Below, piece by piece: positions 15,688 through 24,148 of a stretch of DNA of 42,582 nt. The stretch is from Phenylobacterium sp. (GTDB lineage Bacteria; Pseudomonadota; Alphaproteobacteria; Caulobacterales; Caulobacteraceae). Both the position numbers and the translations under genes were made by a program. Every line of letters starts with the position of its first letter. Positions within the stretch are counted from its first letter, which is position 1. The DNA lies in assembly GCF_030697305.1 (NCBI RefSeq), contig NZ_JAUYQL010000026.1:1-42582 (forward strand), read 5' to 3'. The notes beneath the pieces are model-generated. The model was given only the letters and a program-made list of their open reading frames with translations. It was not told where the DNA came from and made no database searches.

Positions 15688-16956
15688 TCAGGCGACGCCC
15701 AAGGCCACGTCGAGGCCGATGGCGGCGGCATATTCGGCGCCGCGCAGGCTGGCGCCCTTCATCCGCGCGCCGGTGAGGTCGCAGCCCGCGAGGTCGGCGC
15801 CGTCGAGGATCGCGCCGGTCATGTCGGCGGCCTGGGCGCGGACATAGCGCATCCGGGCCTGCTGCAACGCGCCGGGCGCTGTGCGATCGGGCCCCAGCGG
15901 CAGCGGACCCAGGATCACCGAGCGCAGGTCGGCCTTGGTGAGGTTGGCGCCGGAGAGCCTGGCGCCGCGCAGGTCGGCGTCGCACAGCCGCGCGCCGCGC
16001 AGATCCGCACCTTCCAGATTGGCGCCCTGCAGTTGCGCACCGCTCAGGTCCAAGTCGACCATGCAGGCGTTGCGGGCGCTGATCGCGGTCATCCGGAAGC
16101 CCTTCAGGCGGCCTGCAAGCGAACGCAGGTCCTCGCCGTCGAGCACGGCCGCTGCACCTTCCTTGCCGCCGGTCCGGCACCAGGCCTGGTGGGCGGCGGC
16201 CATATCGAACAGTTGCTCGGCGCGGGCGACCACCTCGGGCGTGGGCGCAGACAGGCTGCCGCCCATCTTGGCGCCGGACATCCGCGCGCCGGCGATGTTG
16301 ACGCCGGTGAGCACGGCGCCCGTCAGGTTCGCGCCCTCCAGGTTCGCCCCGCCGATCTCGGCGCCCTCTAGCAAGGCGCCGGACAGGTTGGCTTCCTTGA
16401 GGTTCGCGCCGGATAGCTTTGCGCCCTTCAGCGAGCAGTCGGAGAAATCGGCGGCGAAGGCGGAGACGCCGTCGAGTTGCGAGCCGTCGAGCGTCGCGCC
16501 GGCGAGGTTGGCGTGGTCCATCTCCCCGCTGCGCGTCTCGTGCCGCACGGAGGCCAGGCCGCGGCTGGGGTGCGGAACCGCCACCTGGCCCTCGCGAAAG
16601 TCGGCCTGGGTGAGGTCGGCCTCGCTGAGGTCAGCGCCTCTCAGGCACGCGCCGCGCATATCAGCGCGCACCAGGATCGCGCGGCGCAGGTTGGCCTTGC
16701 GCAGGTCGCAGCCGAACAGGTTGGCGCGGGTGAAGTTCGTGCCGACCAGCTTGGCGCCCTCGAACACCGAGGCGGAGAGGTCGGCGTCCGACAGGTTGCG
16801 GCCTGACAGGTCCATGCCCGAGAAGTCGGCGAATCGCAGCGAGGCGCGCTTGCCGCCTGGACGTCCCGCGATCAGCTTCTCATGGGCTGAAAGGATCATC
16901 TGCAGGTCGCCCGCGGACAGGCGGCGGCGGCCGGACAGGGCGGCTGTGGCGGTCAA
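15688..16956 (-). CDS. Pentapeptide-repeat protein (copy 2)
   Basis: A 422-residue protein built mostly of A(D/N)LxG pentapeptides, predicted to form two right-handed quadrilateral beta-helices (about residues 40-235 and 280-415). The segments flank a non-repeat linker with the motif H-x2-WC-x-TGG-x-EG (WC at 259-260). A short helical head (LSAGDLQMILSAHEKLIAGR) precedes the repeats. There is no signal peptide. The start is a TTG at 16956 supported by GGGGAGGG seven bases upstream. It is a full-length paralogue of the next gene upstream on the same strand and probably shares its transcript. Some pentapeptide proteins mimic DNA and bind gyrase; there is no specific evidence for that here. Confidence 0.88.
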   Translation of the reverse strand: MTATAALSGRRRLSAGDLQMILSAHEKLIAGRPGGKRASLRFADFSGMDLSGRNLSDADLSASVFEGAKLVGTNFTRANLFGCDLRKANLRRAILVRADMRGACLRGADLSEADLTQADFREGQVAVPHPSRGLASVRHETRSGEMDHANLAGATLDGSQLDGVSAFAADFSDCSLKGAKLSGANLKEANLSGALLEGAEIGGANLEGANLTGAVLTGVNIAGARMSGAKMGGSLSAPTPEVVARAEQLFDMAAAHQAWCRTGGKEGAAAVLDGEDLRSLAGRLKGFRMTAISARNACMVDLDLSGAQLQGANLEGADLRGARLCDADLRGARLSGANLTKADLRSVILGPLPLGPDRTAPGALQQARMRYVRAQAADMTGAILDGADLAGCDLTGARMKGASLRGAEYAAAIGLDVALGVA

Positions 16957-17045
16957 TTCGGATCCCTCCCCGGACAGCGAATGGTCAGTCGCAGAACGTA
17001 GGTCTCAGGAGAGACGAAAGGATTAATGCGAAGCTTCACACGGCG

Positions 17046-18305
17046 TCAGATCGCGCCGTCCAGGCCACGGGAGCCCTCGCGTACGGCGCCGCTGAGGTTG
17101 GCCTGTTTAAGCACCGCGTTGGTGAAGTTGGCGCGCGACAGGTCGGCGTCGACAAGCAGCGCCTGGCGCAGATCGGCGCGCGCAAGATCTGCGGCCTTGA
17201 GGCTCGCGCCCGTAAGGTCGCAGGGCAGCACGCGGTCCGCGCCGAGCAACAACGGCCCCATCTGGGCGTCGCGCAGATCCGCTCCCCCCAGCTTCACACC
17301 CAACAGGCGCGCGCCGCGCAGGTCGGCCCGCCGCAGATTGCAGGCTCGCAGGTCGGCGCCTTCAAGGTGTGCGCCCTGCAGTTGCACGCCCTCCATGTCG
17401 AGGCCGTAGAACACCGCGCCCTTGGCGGACAGGGCGGTCAGGTTGTAGCCGCGGATCGACTCCAGCGTGCGCAGGTCGGCGTTGTCGAACACCGAGGGTT
17501 TTCCCTCCGCGCCGCCAGTCTCGCACCAAAGGGCGTGATCGCGGATCATCGCCTGGTAGGGCATGTCGTCGACCGCCGTGCCCATCGGCTGATCGGTCAG
17601 CACGCCGGCCATGTTGGCGTCGCTGACGTTCCACGACTGGGTGCGAGCGCCGACCAGGATGCAGTCGCGCAGATCCGCGCCGGCGAGATCGGCGCCCGAC
17701 AGATCCGCGCCGGCGAGGTTCGCGCCGGTCATGGTCGCCTGCTTCAGGTTGGCCCGCACCAGCTTAGCGTCCTTCATCACCGCGTCGGTGAAATCGGCGC
17801 GTACGGCCATGACGCCGGACAGCCTGGAGCGCTCCAGGTTGGCGCCGGCGAGGATCGCGCCCTGGGCCTGGCCGGGACGGCTGACAGCTTCCAGCATCCG
17901 CAGGCCCTTCTCCTTATCGATGGCGGCGATGGCGCCTTCGCGCAGGTCGGCCTCGAACATGTCGGCGCCGCTCAGGTTCGCCCCGCGCAGGCAGGAACCG
18001 CGCAGATCGGCCCGACGCAGCGAGACCTCCTGCATCTGGGCGTTCTGCAAGTCGGTTCCGAACAGGGTGGCGTGGTCCAGGCGCGCGCCCTGCATGCGGC
18101 AATCGGCGAGGCAGGCGCCGGTGAAGTCGGCGTCGCAGAGATTGCGCCCGCGCAGGTCCAGACCGGAAAGGTCCTTCCACGCGAAGACCGCGCGCGCGCC
18201 GCCCGGCTTGGACGTCCACAGCCGGTCGTGCTTGGCGCAGATGACATCCACTTCGGCTTGGGTCAGGCGCCTGGAAGAGGTGGCGGTCGCGGGTGATGCG
18301 GACAT
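17046..18305 (-). CDS. Pentapeptide-repeat protein (copy 1)
   Basis: A 419-residue paralogue of the preceding entry with the same plan: helical head (RLTQAEVDVICAKHDRLW, then PGGARA), a first repeat block, a linker with H-x2-WC-x-TGG-x-EG (WC at 260-261), and a second block ending ADLSRANFTNAVLKQANLSG. The near-identical linker position (259 versus 260) shows that whole-gene duplication made the pair. I start at the ATG at 18305; a TTG at 18338 would add 11 residues, and neither has an obvious Shine-Dalgarno site. The 89-base gap to copy 2 suggests co-transcription. Function unknown; cytoplasmic by lack of signal. Confidence 0.87.
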   Translation of the reverse strand: MSASPATATSSRRLTQAEVDVICAKHDRLWTSKPGGARAVFAWKDLSGLDLRGRNLCDADFTGACLADCRMQGARLDHATLFGTDLQNAQMQEVSLRRADLRGSCLRGANLSGADMFEADLREGAIAAIDKEKGLRMLEAVSRPGQAQGAILAGANLERSRLSGVMAVRADFTDAVMKDAKLVRANLKQATMTGANLAGADLSGADLAGADLRDCILVGARTQSWNVSDANMAGVLTDQPMGTAVDDMPYQAMIRDHALWCETGGAEGKPSVFDNADLRTLESIRGYNLTALSAKGAVFYGLDMEGVQLQGAHLEGADLRACNLRRADLRGARLLGVKLGGADLRDAQMGPLLLGADRVLPCDLTGASLKAADLARADLRQALLVDADLSRANFTNAVLKQANLSGAVREGSRGLDGAI

Positions 18306-18377
18306 GGGATTGAACTTAGTGAACGAGGGATTCACCAACAGCCTAGGCCGCGCAGATTAACGACGTATTTCGTGGAC

Positions 18378-18833
18378 TTAGGCCGGCGGACCGGCTTTTC
18401 CCGCGGGCGTGTAGCTGGAATAGAGGCTGGCCGCCTCGTCAGCCAACAACCCCAGGTCGAGCATCACGCCAGCCGCCCTCAGGCGCGCCAGGCCCTTGCC
18501 GCCGGCGAAGGTCGAGGGATCCTCGGACGCCACCACGACGCGGGAGACACCGGCGCCGATCATCCGCTCGGCGCAACTGCGGCCGCCCGCCGAGCGGGCG
18601 CCGCAAGGCTCCATGGTGACATAGGCGACGGCGCCGCGCGCCCTGTCGCCGGCCTGTTTCAGGGCGCGCTCTTCGGCATGGGGCCTGCCGCCTGGCGCGG
18701 TGGCGCCCTCGCCCACCACCTGGCCGTCCAGCGCCACGACGCAGCCCACAGCCGGATTGTCGCCGGTGTTCCCGACGACGGCGCGCGCCAGCGCGATGGC
18801 GCGGCGCATCAGGTCCTCGTCGGGCGCGCTCAT
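18378..18833 (-). CDS. Stand-alone RibD-type pyrimidine deaminase domain protein
   Basis: A 151-residue zinc-dependent deaminase of the CMP/dCMP deaminase superfamily. Zinc and proton-shuttle residues are visible: H52-A-E54 in PHAEERAL and C77...C87 in EPCGARSAGGRSC. The NPAVGCVVALDG start and VVVASEDPSTFAGGKGLARLRAAGV end follow the RibD deaminase domain, but the C-terminal reductase domain of RibD (about 200 residues) is absent. It could act on a riboflavin intermediate or another pyrimidine or guanidine-like substrate. The ATG at 18833 overlaps the gpmA stop as ATGA, so the genes are translationally coupled. Confidence 0.82.
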   Translation of the reverse strand: MSAPDEDLMRRAIALARAVVGNTGDNPAVGCVVALDGQVVGEGATAPGGRPHAEERALKQAGDRARGAVAYVTMEPCGARSAGGRSCAERMIGAGVSRVVVASEDPSTFAGGKGLARLRAAGVMLDLGLLADEAASLYSSYTPAGKAGPPA

Positions 18834-19543
18834 GCCGCGGCGGGCAAGGCCTCGGCGCGGCCTTGGTCGAGATAGCGGGCCGCCACCGGACGAAGCTGGG
18901 CGTCGAGCTCGATCAGCAGGGGATTGCCGGTCGGGATCTCGACGCCGATGATCGCCACGTCGTCGAGCTCGTACAGCAGCTTGACGATGGCGCGCAGGGA
19001 ATTGCCGTGGGCGGCGATCAGCAGGGTCTCGCCCGCGACGAGCTTCGGCGCGATCTCGGCGCTCCAATAGGGTTCGACGCGCTCGAGCGTGGTCTTCAGG
19101 CTCTCGGTATCGGGCACCTTGGCGCCGGCGTAACGGCGGTCGGCTGCGAAATCGAATTCGCCGCCAGCCGCGAGCGGCGGGGGCGGGACATCATAGGACC
19201 TGCGCCAGACCTTGACCTGATCGGCGCCGAACTTCGCCGCGGTGTCGGTCTTGTTCAGCCCGGTGAGGCCGCCGTAGTGCCGCTCGTTCAGCCGCCAATC
19301 CTTGACCTCAGGCACATAAGCCTGTCCGGCGGCGGCAAGCGCCAGCCACGACGTGCGGATCGCGCGCGTCAGCACCGAGGTGAAGCAGCGGTCGAAAGAC
19401 ACGCCCGCGGCCTTGATCAGTTCGCCGCCCTTGCGCGCCTGCGCCTCACCCTCCGGGGTCAGGTCGACATCGACCCAGCCGGTGAATTTGTCCTCGAGGT
19501 TCCAGCGGCTCTGGCCGTGGCGCAGCAGCACAAGCTTCGGCAA
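18830..19543 (-). CDS. gpmA: 2,3-bisphosphoglycerate-dependent phosphoglycerate mutase
   Basis: A 237-residue dPGM that interconverts 3- and 2-phosphoglycerate in glycolysis and gluconeogenesis. The phosphohistidine motif LLRHGQSRWN, the FTGWVDVDLTPEGEAQA block, LNERHYGGLTGLNK and the second active-site histidine in AAHGNSLRA are all present. The start codon is TTG (19543-19541), supported by AGGAGGA eight bases upstream; no better ATG precedes the RHG motif. The downstream RibD-type deaminase overlaps by four bases. Confidence 0.94.
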   Translation of the reverse strand: MPKLVLLRHGQSRWNLEDKFTGWVDVDLTPEGEAQARKGGELIKAAGVSFDRCFTSVLTRAIRTSWLALAAAGQAYVPEVKDWRLNERHYGGLTGLNKTDTAAKFGADQVKVWRRSYDVPPPPLAAGGEFDFAADRRYAGAKVPDTESLKTTLERVEPYWSAEIAPKLVAGETLLIAAHGNSLRAIVKLLYELDDVAIIGVEIPTGNPLLIELDAQLRPVAARYLDQGRAEALPAAA

Positions 19544-19661
19544 GGCGGGATCCTCCTGGGCTTCGGGTCCGACTGGCGCTAGGGCGGCGAAAGGCCGGCG
19601 TCAAGCGCTGCGCGCGCGGCGCGCTTGGCCTGAGTTGCTTGGAACGGCTATACCGTGCGCC

Positions 19662-19907
19662 ATGCTCGATCGCCTCTTTCTGCCGATCCTGGGCGCGCTG
19701 GCCGCCGGCGTCATCGCGCTTGCGCTAGTGTGGCCGCAAGGCCTGGGCGACCGCTCGCCTGCGCCCTTCGGCCATACACCGGTGCAGCGCACGCCGGAGA
19801 TGAAGGCAGCCATGCAGAAGGCCACCGATTCGGCAGTGCGGCGCATGGAGCGCGCCCGTCAGGCGGTGCGGGAGTTGCAGACCGAGGCGATCGCGCCTTC
19901 GCAATGA
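19662..19907 (+). CDS. Small single-pass membrane protein coupled to kdsD
   Basis: An 81-residue protein starting MLDRLFLPILGALAAGVIAL: one N-terminal transmembrane segment, a proline-rich stretch (PAPFGHTPVQRTPEM) and a charged, helix-prone C-terminus (MERARQAVRELQTE). No family recognised. Its TGA overlaps the kdsD ATG (ATGA), a sign of translational coupling, so it is probably the first gene of the kdsD unit. The upstream start has only a weak ribosome binding site, and the frame extends further upstream to 19353 without similarity, so the start is the most likely rather than certain. Confidence 0.65.
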   Translation: MLDRLFLPILGALAAGVIALALVWPQGLGDRSPAPFGHTPVQRTPEMKAAMQKATDSAVRRMERARQAVRELQTEAIAPSQ

Positions 19908-20869
19908 CCCCTTCCGAAGCCATCGCCGTCGGCCGCCGGGTGCTCGCCGCCGAAGCTGACGCCCTCCGCGCCCAGGCCGACGCCCTGGGCGAGGCGTTCG
20001 CTAACGCCCTGGACGTGCTGTACGCCGCGAAGGGGCGGATCATCTGCACCGGCATCGGAAAGTCCGGCCATGTGGCGCGCAAGATCGCCGCAACCTTCGC
20101 GTCCACCGGCAGCAACGCCATGTTCGTCCACGCCACCGAGGCCAGCCACGGCGACCTGGGCATGATCGGCGAGGACGACGTGATCCTGGCGCTGTCGAAG
20201 ACCGGCGAGACGCGGGAGCTGGCCGACGTGCTGGCCTACGCGTCACGCTTCAAGATCCCGCTGATCGCTTTGACCGCGCGGCCCGACAGCGCGCTGGGCC
20301 GCGCGGCGAACATCGTCCTACAGCTGGTCGACGCGCCGGAGGCCGCCGACGAACTGAATGCGCCCACCACCTCGACCACCCTGCAGATCGCCCTGGGCGA
20401 CGCGCTGGCTGTCGCCCTGCTGGAGCGCCGGGGTTTCGCTCCGTCGGATTTTCGCGTGTTCCACCCGGGCGGCAAGCTGGGGGCCATGCTGCGCACGGTC
20501 GCAGATCTGATGCATGGCGCCGACGAACTGCCGCTGGTGGCCGCCGGCGCCTCGATGCGCGAGGCGTTGCTGGTGATGACCGAGAAGCGTTGGGGCGTGG
20601 TCGGCGTGCAGGATACGGACGGCCGCCTGCTGGGGGCGATCACCGACGGCGATTTGCGCCGCCACATCGACGGCTTGTTGGAGCGCACGGCGGGTGAGGT
20701 GATGACGCCCGGCCCGCGCAAGACCGCCCCGCCCGGCATGCTGGCCGCCGAAGCGCTGTCCATCATGAGCGACCCTGCGCCGGCGGTGACGGTGCTGTTC
20801 GTCGTCGAAGCCGGCCGGCCCGTCGGCATCCTGCACGTCCACGATCTGCTGCGCGCCGGCGTGATCTAG
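19904..20869 (+). CDS. kdsD: D-arabinose 5-phosphate isomerase (KdsD/KpsF family)
   Basis: A 321-residue isomerase converting ribulose 5-phosphate to arabinose 5-phosphate, the first committed step to Kdo of LPS. The SIS domain (about 35-180) has CTGIGKSGHVARKIAATFASTG and ALSKTGETRELADVL; STTLQIALGDALAVALLERRGF is a family hallmark, and two CBS domains follow (about 205-321; VMTPGPRKTAPPGMLAAEAL). The ATG at 19904 overlaps the stop of the upstream small gene. The longer in-frame ORF from 19655 is out-of-frame noise over that gene. It leads into the hexose-phosphate mutase and ugd genes, fitting envelope sugar supply. Confidence 0.94.
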   Translation: MTPSEAIAVGRRVLAAEADALRAQADALGEAFANALDVLYAAKGRIICTGIGKSGHVARKIAATFASTGSNAMFVHATEASHGDLGMIGEDDVILALSKTGETRELADVLAYASRFKIPLIALTARPDSALGRAANIVLQLVDAPEAADELNAPTTSTTLQIALGDALAVALLERRGFAPSDFRVFHPGGKLGAMLRTVADLMHGADELPLVAAGASMREALLVMTEKRWGVVGVQDTDGRLLGAITDGDLRRHIDGLLERTAGEVMTPGPRKTAPPGMLAAEALSIMSDPAPAVTVLFVVEAGRPVGILHVHDLLRAGVI

Positions 20870-20960
20870 CCTGACCGAACCAAGCTTTGCGGCCGGGCGT
20901 TGGGTTGGCCTTAACCGCGGGGCGTTCTAACAACCCGCTGATCTTGCCCCCGGAGATGCG

Positions 20961-22460
20961 ATGCACGTCCCTCGCGCCGACCTCGTCCCCAACACCGCCG
21001 CCTTCGAGACCATTCCGCTGGTCAAGGCGACCGGCTTTCGCGAGTACGACGCGCGCTGGCTGTTCGGCCCGGAAATCAACCTGCTTGGCGTCCAGGCGCT
21101 GGGCATGGGGCTTGGTACCTACATCCACGAGCTCGGCCAGAAGCGCATCGTCGTCGGCCACGACTTCCGTTCCTATTCGCTGAGCATCAAGCAGGCGCTG
21201 ACGCTGGGCCTGATCGCCGCGGGCTGCGAGGTGCTGGACATCGGCCTGGCGCTGTCCCCGACCGCCTATTTCGCGCAGTTCGACCTCGACGCGCCCTGCG
21301 TCGCCATGGTCACCGCCAGCCACAACGAGAACGGCTGGACCGGGGTGAAGATGGGCGCCCAGCGTCCCCTCACCTTCGGGCCCGAGGAGATGGGCCGGCT
21401 GAAGGAGATCGTCTTGAACGGCGACTGGGTGGAGCGCCCGGGCGGCAAACTCACCCAGGTGGACGGTGTCGCCGAACGCTACATCGCCGATGCAGCCTCG
21501 CGCGCCAGCATCAGCCGGCCGCTGAAGGTGGTCTGCGCCTGCGGCAACGGCACCGCCGGCGCCTTCGCGCCGGAAGCCCTGCGCCGCATGGGCGTCGCCG
21601 TTGTGGTCGAGATGGACTGCGACCTCGACTGGACCTTCCCCAAGTACAATCCCAACCCCGAAGACAGCGTCATGCTGCACGCCATGGCGCAGGCGGTGCG
21701 CGACCATGGCGCCGACCTGGCGCTGGGCTTCGACGGCGATGGCGATCGCTGCGGCGTGGTCGACGACGAAGGCGAGGAGATCTTCGCCGACAAGATCGGG
21801 CTGATGCTGGCCCGCGACCTGTCCGCGCTGCACAAGGACGCGACCTTCGTGGTCGATGTGAAGTCCACCGGCCTGTTCGCCACCGATCCAGTCTTGCATG
21901 CGAACGGCGCGACCACCGTCTATTGGAAGACCGGCCACAGCTACATCAAGCGCAAGACCGCCGAGCTGGGCGCGCTGGCCGGCTTCGAGAAGAGCGGCCA
22001 CTTCTTCTTCAACCCGCCGATCGGGCGCGGCTACGACTGCGGCATCGTCTCGGCCGCGGCGATCCTGTCGATGCTCGACCGCAACCCGACCAAGACGTTG
22101 TCGGAGCTGAAGCACGCCCTGCCCGTCGCCTACACTTCGCTGACCATGTCGCCGCACTGCGCCGACGAGGTGAAGTACGGGGTGGTCGACGATGTAGTGG
22201 CCGAATACACGGCGCTGCGCGACGCGGGGACGAAGATCCTGGGCCGCAAGATCATCGACCTGATCACCGTCAACGGCGTGCGCGTGGCGCTGGAGGACGG
22301 CTCCTGGGTGCTCGTGCGCGCCTCGTCCAATAAGCCGGAGATCGTGGTGGTCGTGGAAAGCACGCAATCAGAGGACGATATGCGAGCGTTGTTCCGCGAG
22401 GAAGTTAAGCCCCGCCTGGGCAAACGCGCCCAGGTCGGCGCCTACAACCAGGAAATCTGA
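20961..22460 (+). CDS. Phosphomannomutase/phosphoglucomutase
   Basis: A 499-residue alpha-D-phosphohexomutase that interconverts hexose 6- and 1-phosphates. The phosphoserine loop TASHNENGW, the magnesium loop GFDGDGDRCG, the sugar loop GFEKSGHFFF and the C-terminal phosphate loop RASSNKPEIVVVVES occupy the expected order. The AlgC/ManB-type length and bacterial PMM/PGM features suggest dual specificity, supplying mannose-1-P and glucose-1-P. The ATG at 20961 has GGAG five bases upstream. It lies between kdsD and ugd; glucose-1-P from this enzyme is the substrate of the galU product encoded downstream in the window. Confidence 0.93.
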   Translation: MHVPRADLVPNTAAFETIPLVKATGFREYDARWLFGPEINLLGVQALGMGLGTYIHELGQKRIVVGHDFRSYSLSIKQALTLGLIAAGCEVLDIGLALSPTAYFAQFDLDAPCVAMVTASHNENGWTGVKMGAQRPLTFGPEEMGRLKEIVLNGDWVERPGGKLTQVDGVAERYIADAASRASISRPLKVVCACGNGTAGAFAPEALRRMGVAVVVEMDCDLDWTFPKYNPNPEDSVMLHAMAQAVRDHGADLALGFDGDGDRCGVVDDEGEEIFADKIGLMLARDLSALHKDATFVVDVKSTGLFATDPVLHANGATTVYWKTGHSYIKRKTAELGALAGFEKSGHFFFNPPIGRGYDCGIVSAAAILSMLDRNPTKTLSELKHALPVAYTSLTMSPHCADEVKYGVVDDVVAEYTALRDAGTKILGRKIIDLITVNGVRVALEDGSWVLVRASSNKPEIVVVVESTQSEDDMRALFREEVKPRLGKRAQVGAYNQEI

Positions 22461-22545
22461 CGCCGGCGCGGCGGCGCGATTGTCGCCGCGGCCAGCGTAT
22501 GTCAGAGCGCCGCTTTGCGCTCCATAGCCCGCAGGGAAGCCGTTC

Positions 22546-23877
22546 ATGCATGTGGCGATGATTGGGACAGGCTACGTCGGCCTGGTCAGCGGGGCGTGCT
22601 TCGCCGACTTCGGTCATACGGTGACCTGCATCGACAAAGACGCCGGTAAGATCGAGCGGCTGAAAGGCGGCGGCATCCCGATCTTCGAGCCCGGCCTCGA
22701 CCTGCTGGTCGCACAGAACGTGCGCGCCGGGCGGCTGTACTTCGACACCGAAGCGGCGAAGGCGGTGGCAGAGGCCGACGCGGTGTTCATCGCCGTCGGC
22801 ACCCCGTCGCGGCGCGGCGACGGGCATGCGGACCTGTCCTATGTCTACGCCGCCGCCGAGGAGATCGCCGGCCTGATCGACGGCTTCACGGTGATCGTCA
22901 CTAAGTCGACGGTGCCGGTCGGCACGGGCGACGAGATCGAGGCGATCATCCGCCGCGTGCGCCCCGACGCCGAGTTCGCCGTGGTCTCCAACCCGGAGTT
23001 CCTGCGCGAAGGCGCCGCGATCGAGGACTTCAAGCGGCCCGACCGCGTGGTGGTCGGCACCGACGACCCGCAGGCCCGCGCGGTGATGACCGAGCTCTAC
23101 CGTCCGCTCTACCTCAACGAGACGCCGATCGTGTTCACCGCCAGGCGGACCTCGGAACTGATCAAGTACGCGGCGAACGCCTTCCTGGCGCTAAAGATCA
23201 CCTTCATCAACGAGATCGCCGACCTTTGTGAAGCGGTGGGCGCGGATGTGCAGCAGGTGGCCCGCGGCATCGGCCTGGACAACCGCATCGGCGGCAAGTT
23301 CCTCAACGCCGGCCCGGGCTACGGCGGCTCGTGCTTTCCCAAGGACACCCTGGCGCTGGTGCGCACGGCGCGCGACGCGGGCTCTCCCGTGGCGCTGATC
23401 GAGACCACCGTGGCGGTAAACGACGCGCGCAAGAAGCAGATGGCCGAAAAGGTCGCCCGCGCCCTGGACGGCGACGTCACCGGCAAAACGGTCGGCGTGC
23501 TGGGACTCACCTTCAAGCCCAACACCGACGACATGCGTGATGCGCCCTCGCTGGACATCGTCCCGGCCCTGCAAGCCCTGGGCGCGAAGGTGCAGGCGTT
23601 CGATCCGGAAGGGCTGCACGAGGCGCGCCAGTTGCTGCGCGACGTGGATTTCAAGGACAGCCCTTACGACGTAGCCGAGGGCGCCGACGCCCTGGTCATC
23701 ATCACCGAATGGGATCAGTTCCGCGCGCTGGACCTGGACCGCATCAAGCTGCTGATGAAACGGCCGGTGCTGGTGGATTTGCGCAACATCTACAAGCCGG
23801 ACGACATGCGCGCTCGCGGCTTTAGCTACACGAGCGTGGGTCGGCCGCTGACGGGACCGATCACCGGCAAGGCCTGA
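22546..23877 (+). CDS. ugd: UDP-glucose 6-dehydrogenase
   Basis: A 443-residue NAD-dependent enzyme that oxidises UDP-glucose to UDP-glucuronate for exopolysaccharide or LPS core. The N-terminal Rossmann motif is MHVAMIGTGYVGLVSG; VGTPSRRGDGHADLSYV, STVPVGTG and SNPEFLREGAAIEDF follow, and the catalytic cysteine is in the motif YGGSCFPKDTLAL. The C-terminal NAD/UDP domain starts at VGVLGLTFKPNTDDMRDAPS. Length is standard. It is preceded by AGGGAAG and sits 85 bases after the mutase gene. Confidence 0.96.
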   Translation: MHVAMIGTGYVGLVSGACFADFGHTVTCIDKDAGKIERLKGGGIPIFEPGLDLLVAQNVRAGRLYFDTEAAKAVAEADAVFIAVGTPSRRGDGHADLSYVYAAAEEIAGLIDGFTVIVTKSTVPVGTGDEIEAIIRRVRPDAEFAVVSNPEFLREGAAIEDFKRPDRVVVGTDDPQARAVMTELYRPLYLNETPIVFTARRTSELIKYAANAFLALKITFINEIADLCEAVGADVQQVARGIGLDNRIGGKFLNAGPGYGGSCFPKDTLALVRTARDAGSPVALIETTVAVNDARKKQMAEKVARALDGDVTGKTVGVLGLTFKPNTDDMRDAPSLDIVPALQALGAKVQAFDPEGLHEARQLLRDVDFKDSPYDVAEGADALVIITEWDQFRALDLDRIKLLMKRPVLVDLRNIYKPDDMRARGFSYTSVGRPLTGPITGKA

Positions 23878-23889
23878 TCCCGAGGCGCT

Positions 23890-24048
23890 CTAGAGACCCT
23901 GAGCCATGGCGGCGAGGATCATGCCGATCCAGAGGACGCCGGCCCAGACGGCCGCACCGAGCGCCAGGACGAACGCAAGGCAGGCCAGCGACTTCGTGCA
24001 CCTTTGCACGCCCGGCGCCACACCCCCATGCATGGGGATCCGCAGCAT
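23890..24048 (-). CDS. 52-residue hydrophobic membrane protein
   Basis: The minus strand encodes a 52-residue protein starting at the ATG at 24048 with an excellent GGAGG five bases upstream. It begins MLRIPMHGGVAPGVQRCTKS and then has a single long hydrophobic segment (about residues 21-50, LACLAFVLALGAAVWAGVLW onward), ending MAQGL. The positively charged N-terminus predicts an inward N-terminus. No family recognised. It lies 100 bases downstream of glmM on the same strand; a GANTC site (GAATC, 24100-24104) lies in that gap. Its stop is close to the end of the convergent ugd. Confidence 0.6.
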   Translation of the reverse strand: MLRIPMHGGVAPGVQRCTKSLACLAFVLALGAAVWAGVLWIGMILAAMAQGL

Positions 24049-24148
24049 GTTTCCTCCAGTTCATTCATCGCGCGCCGGTCGAGCGGCGCGGACCATTACG
24101 AATCTGACATGAAACCCGCGGATTGGACAGGAGTTCGTTTACGCTAGG

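Noticed and set aside
20763-22367. 534-codon minus-strand frame over the hexose mutase gene
   Set aside because: No domain and His/Arg/Val-rich composition; the plus-strand gene has all four phosphohexomutase loops.
24026-24039. CCCCATGCATGGGG palindrome as an operator
   Set aside because: It lies inside the coding part of the 52-residue protein just after its start; a chance codon pattern is as likely, with no second site.
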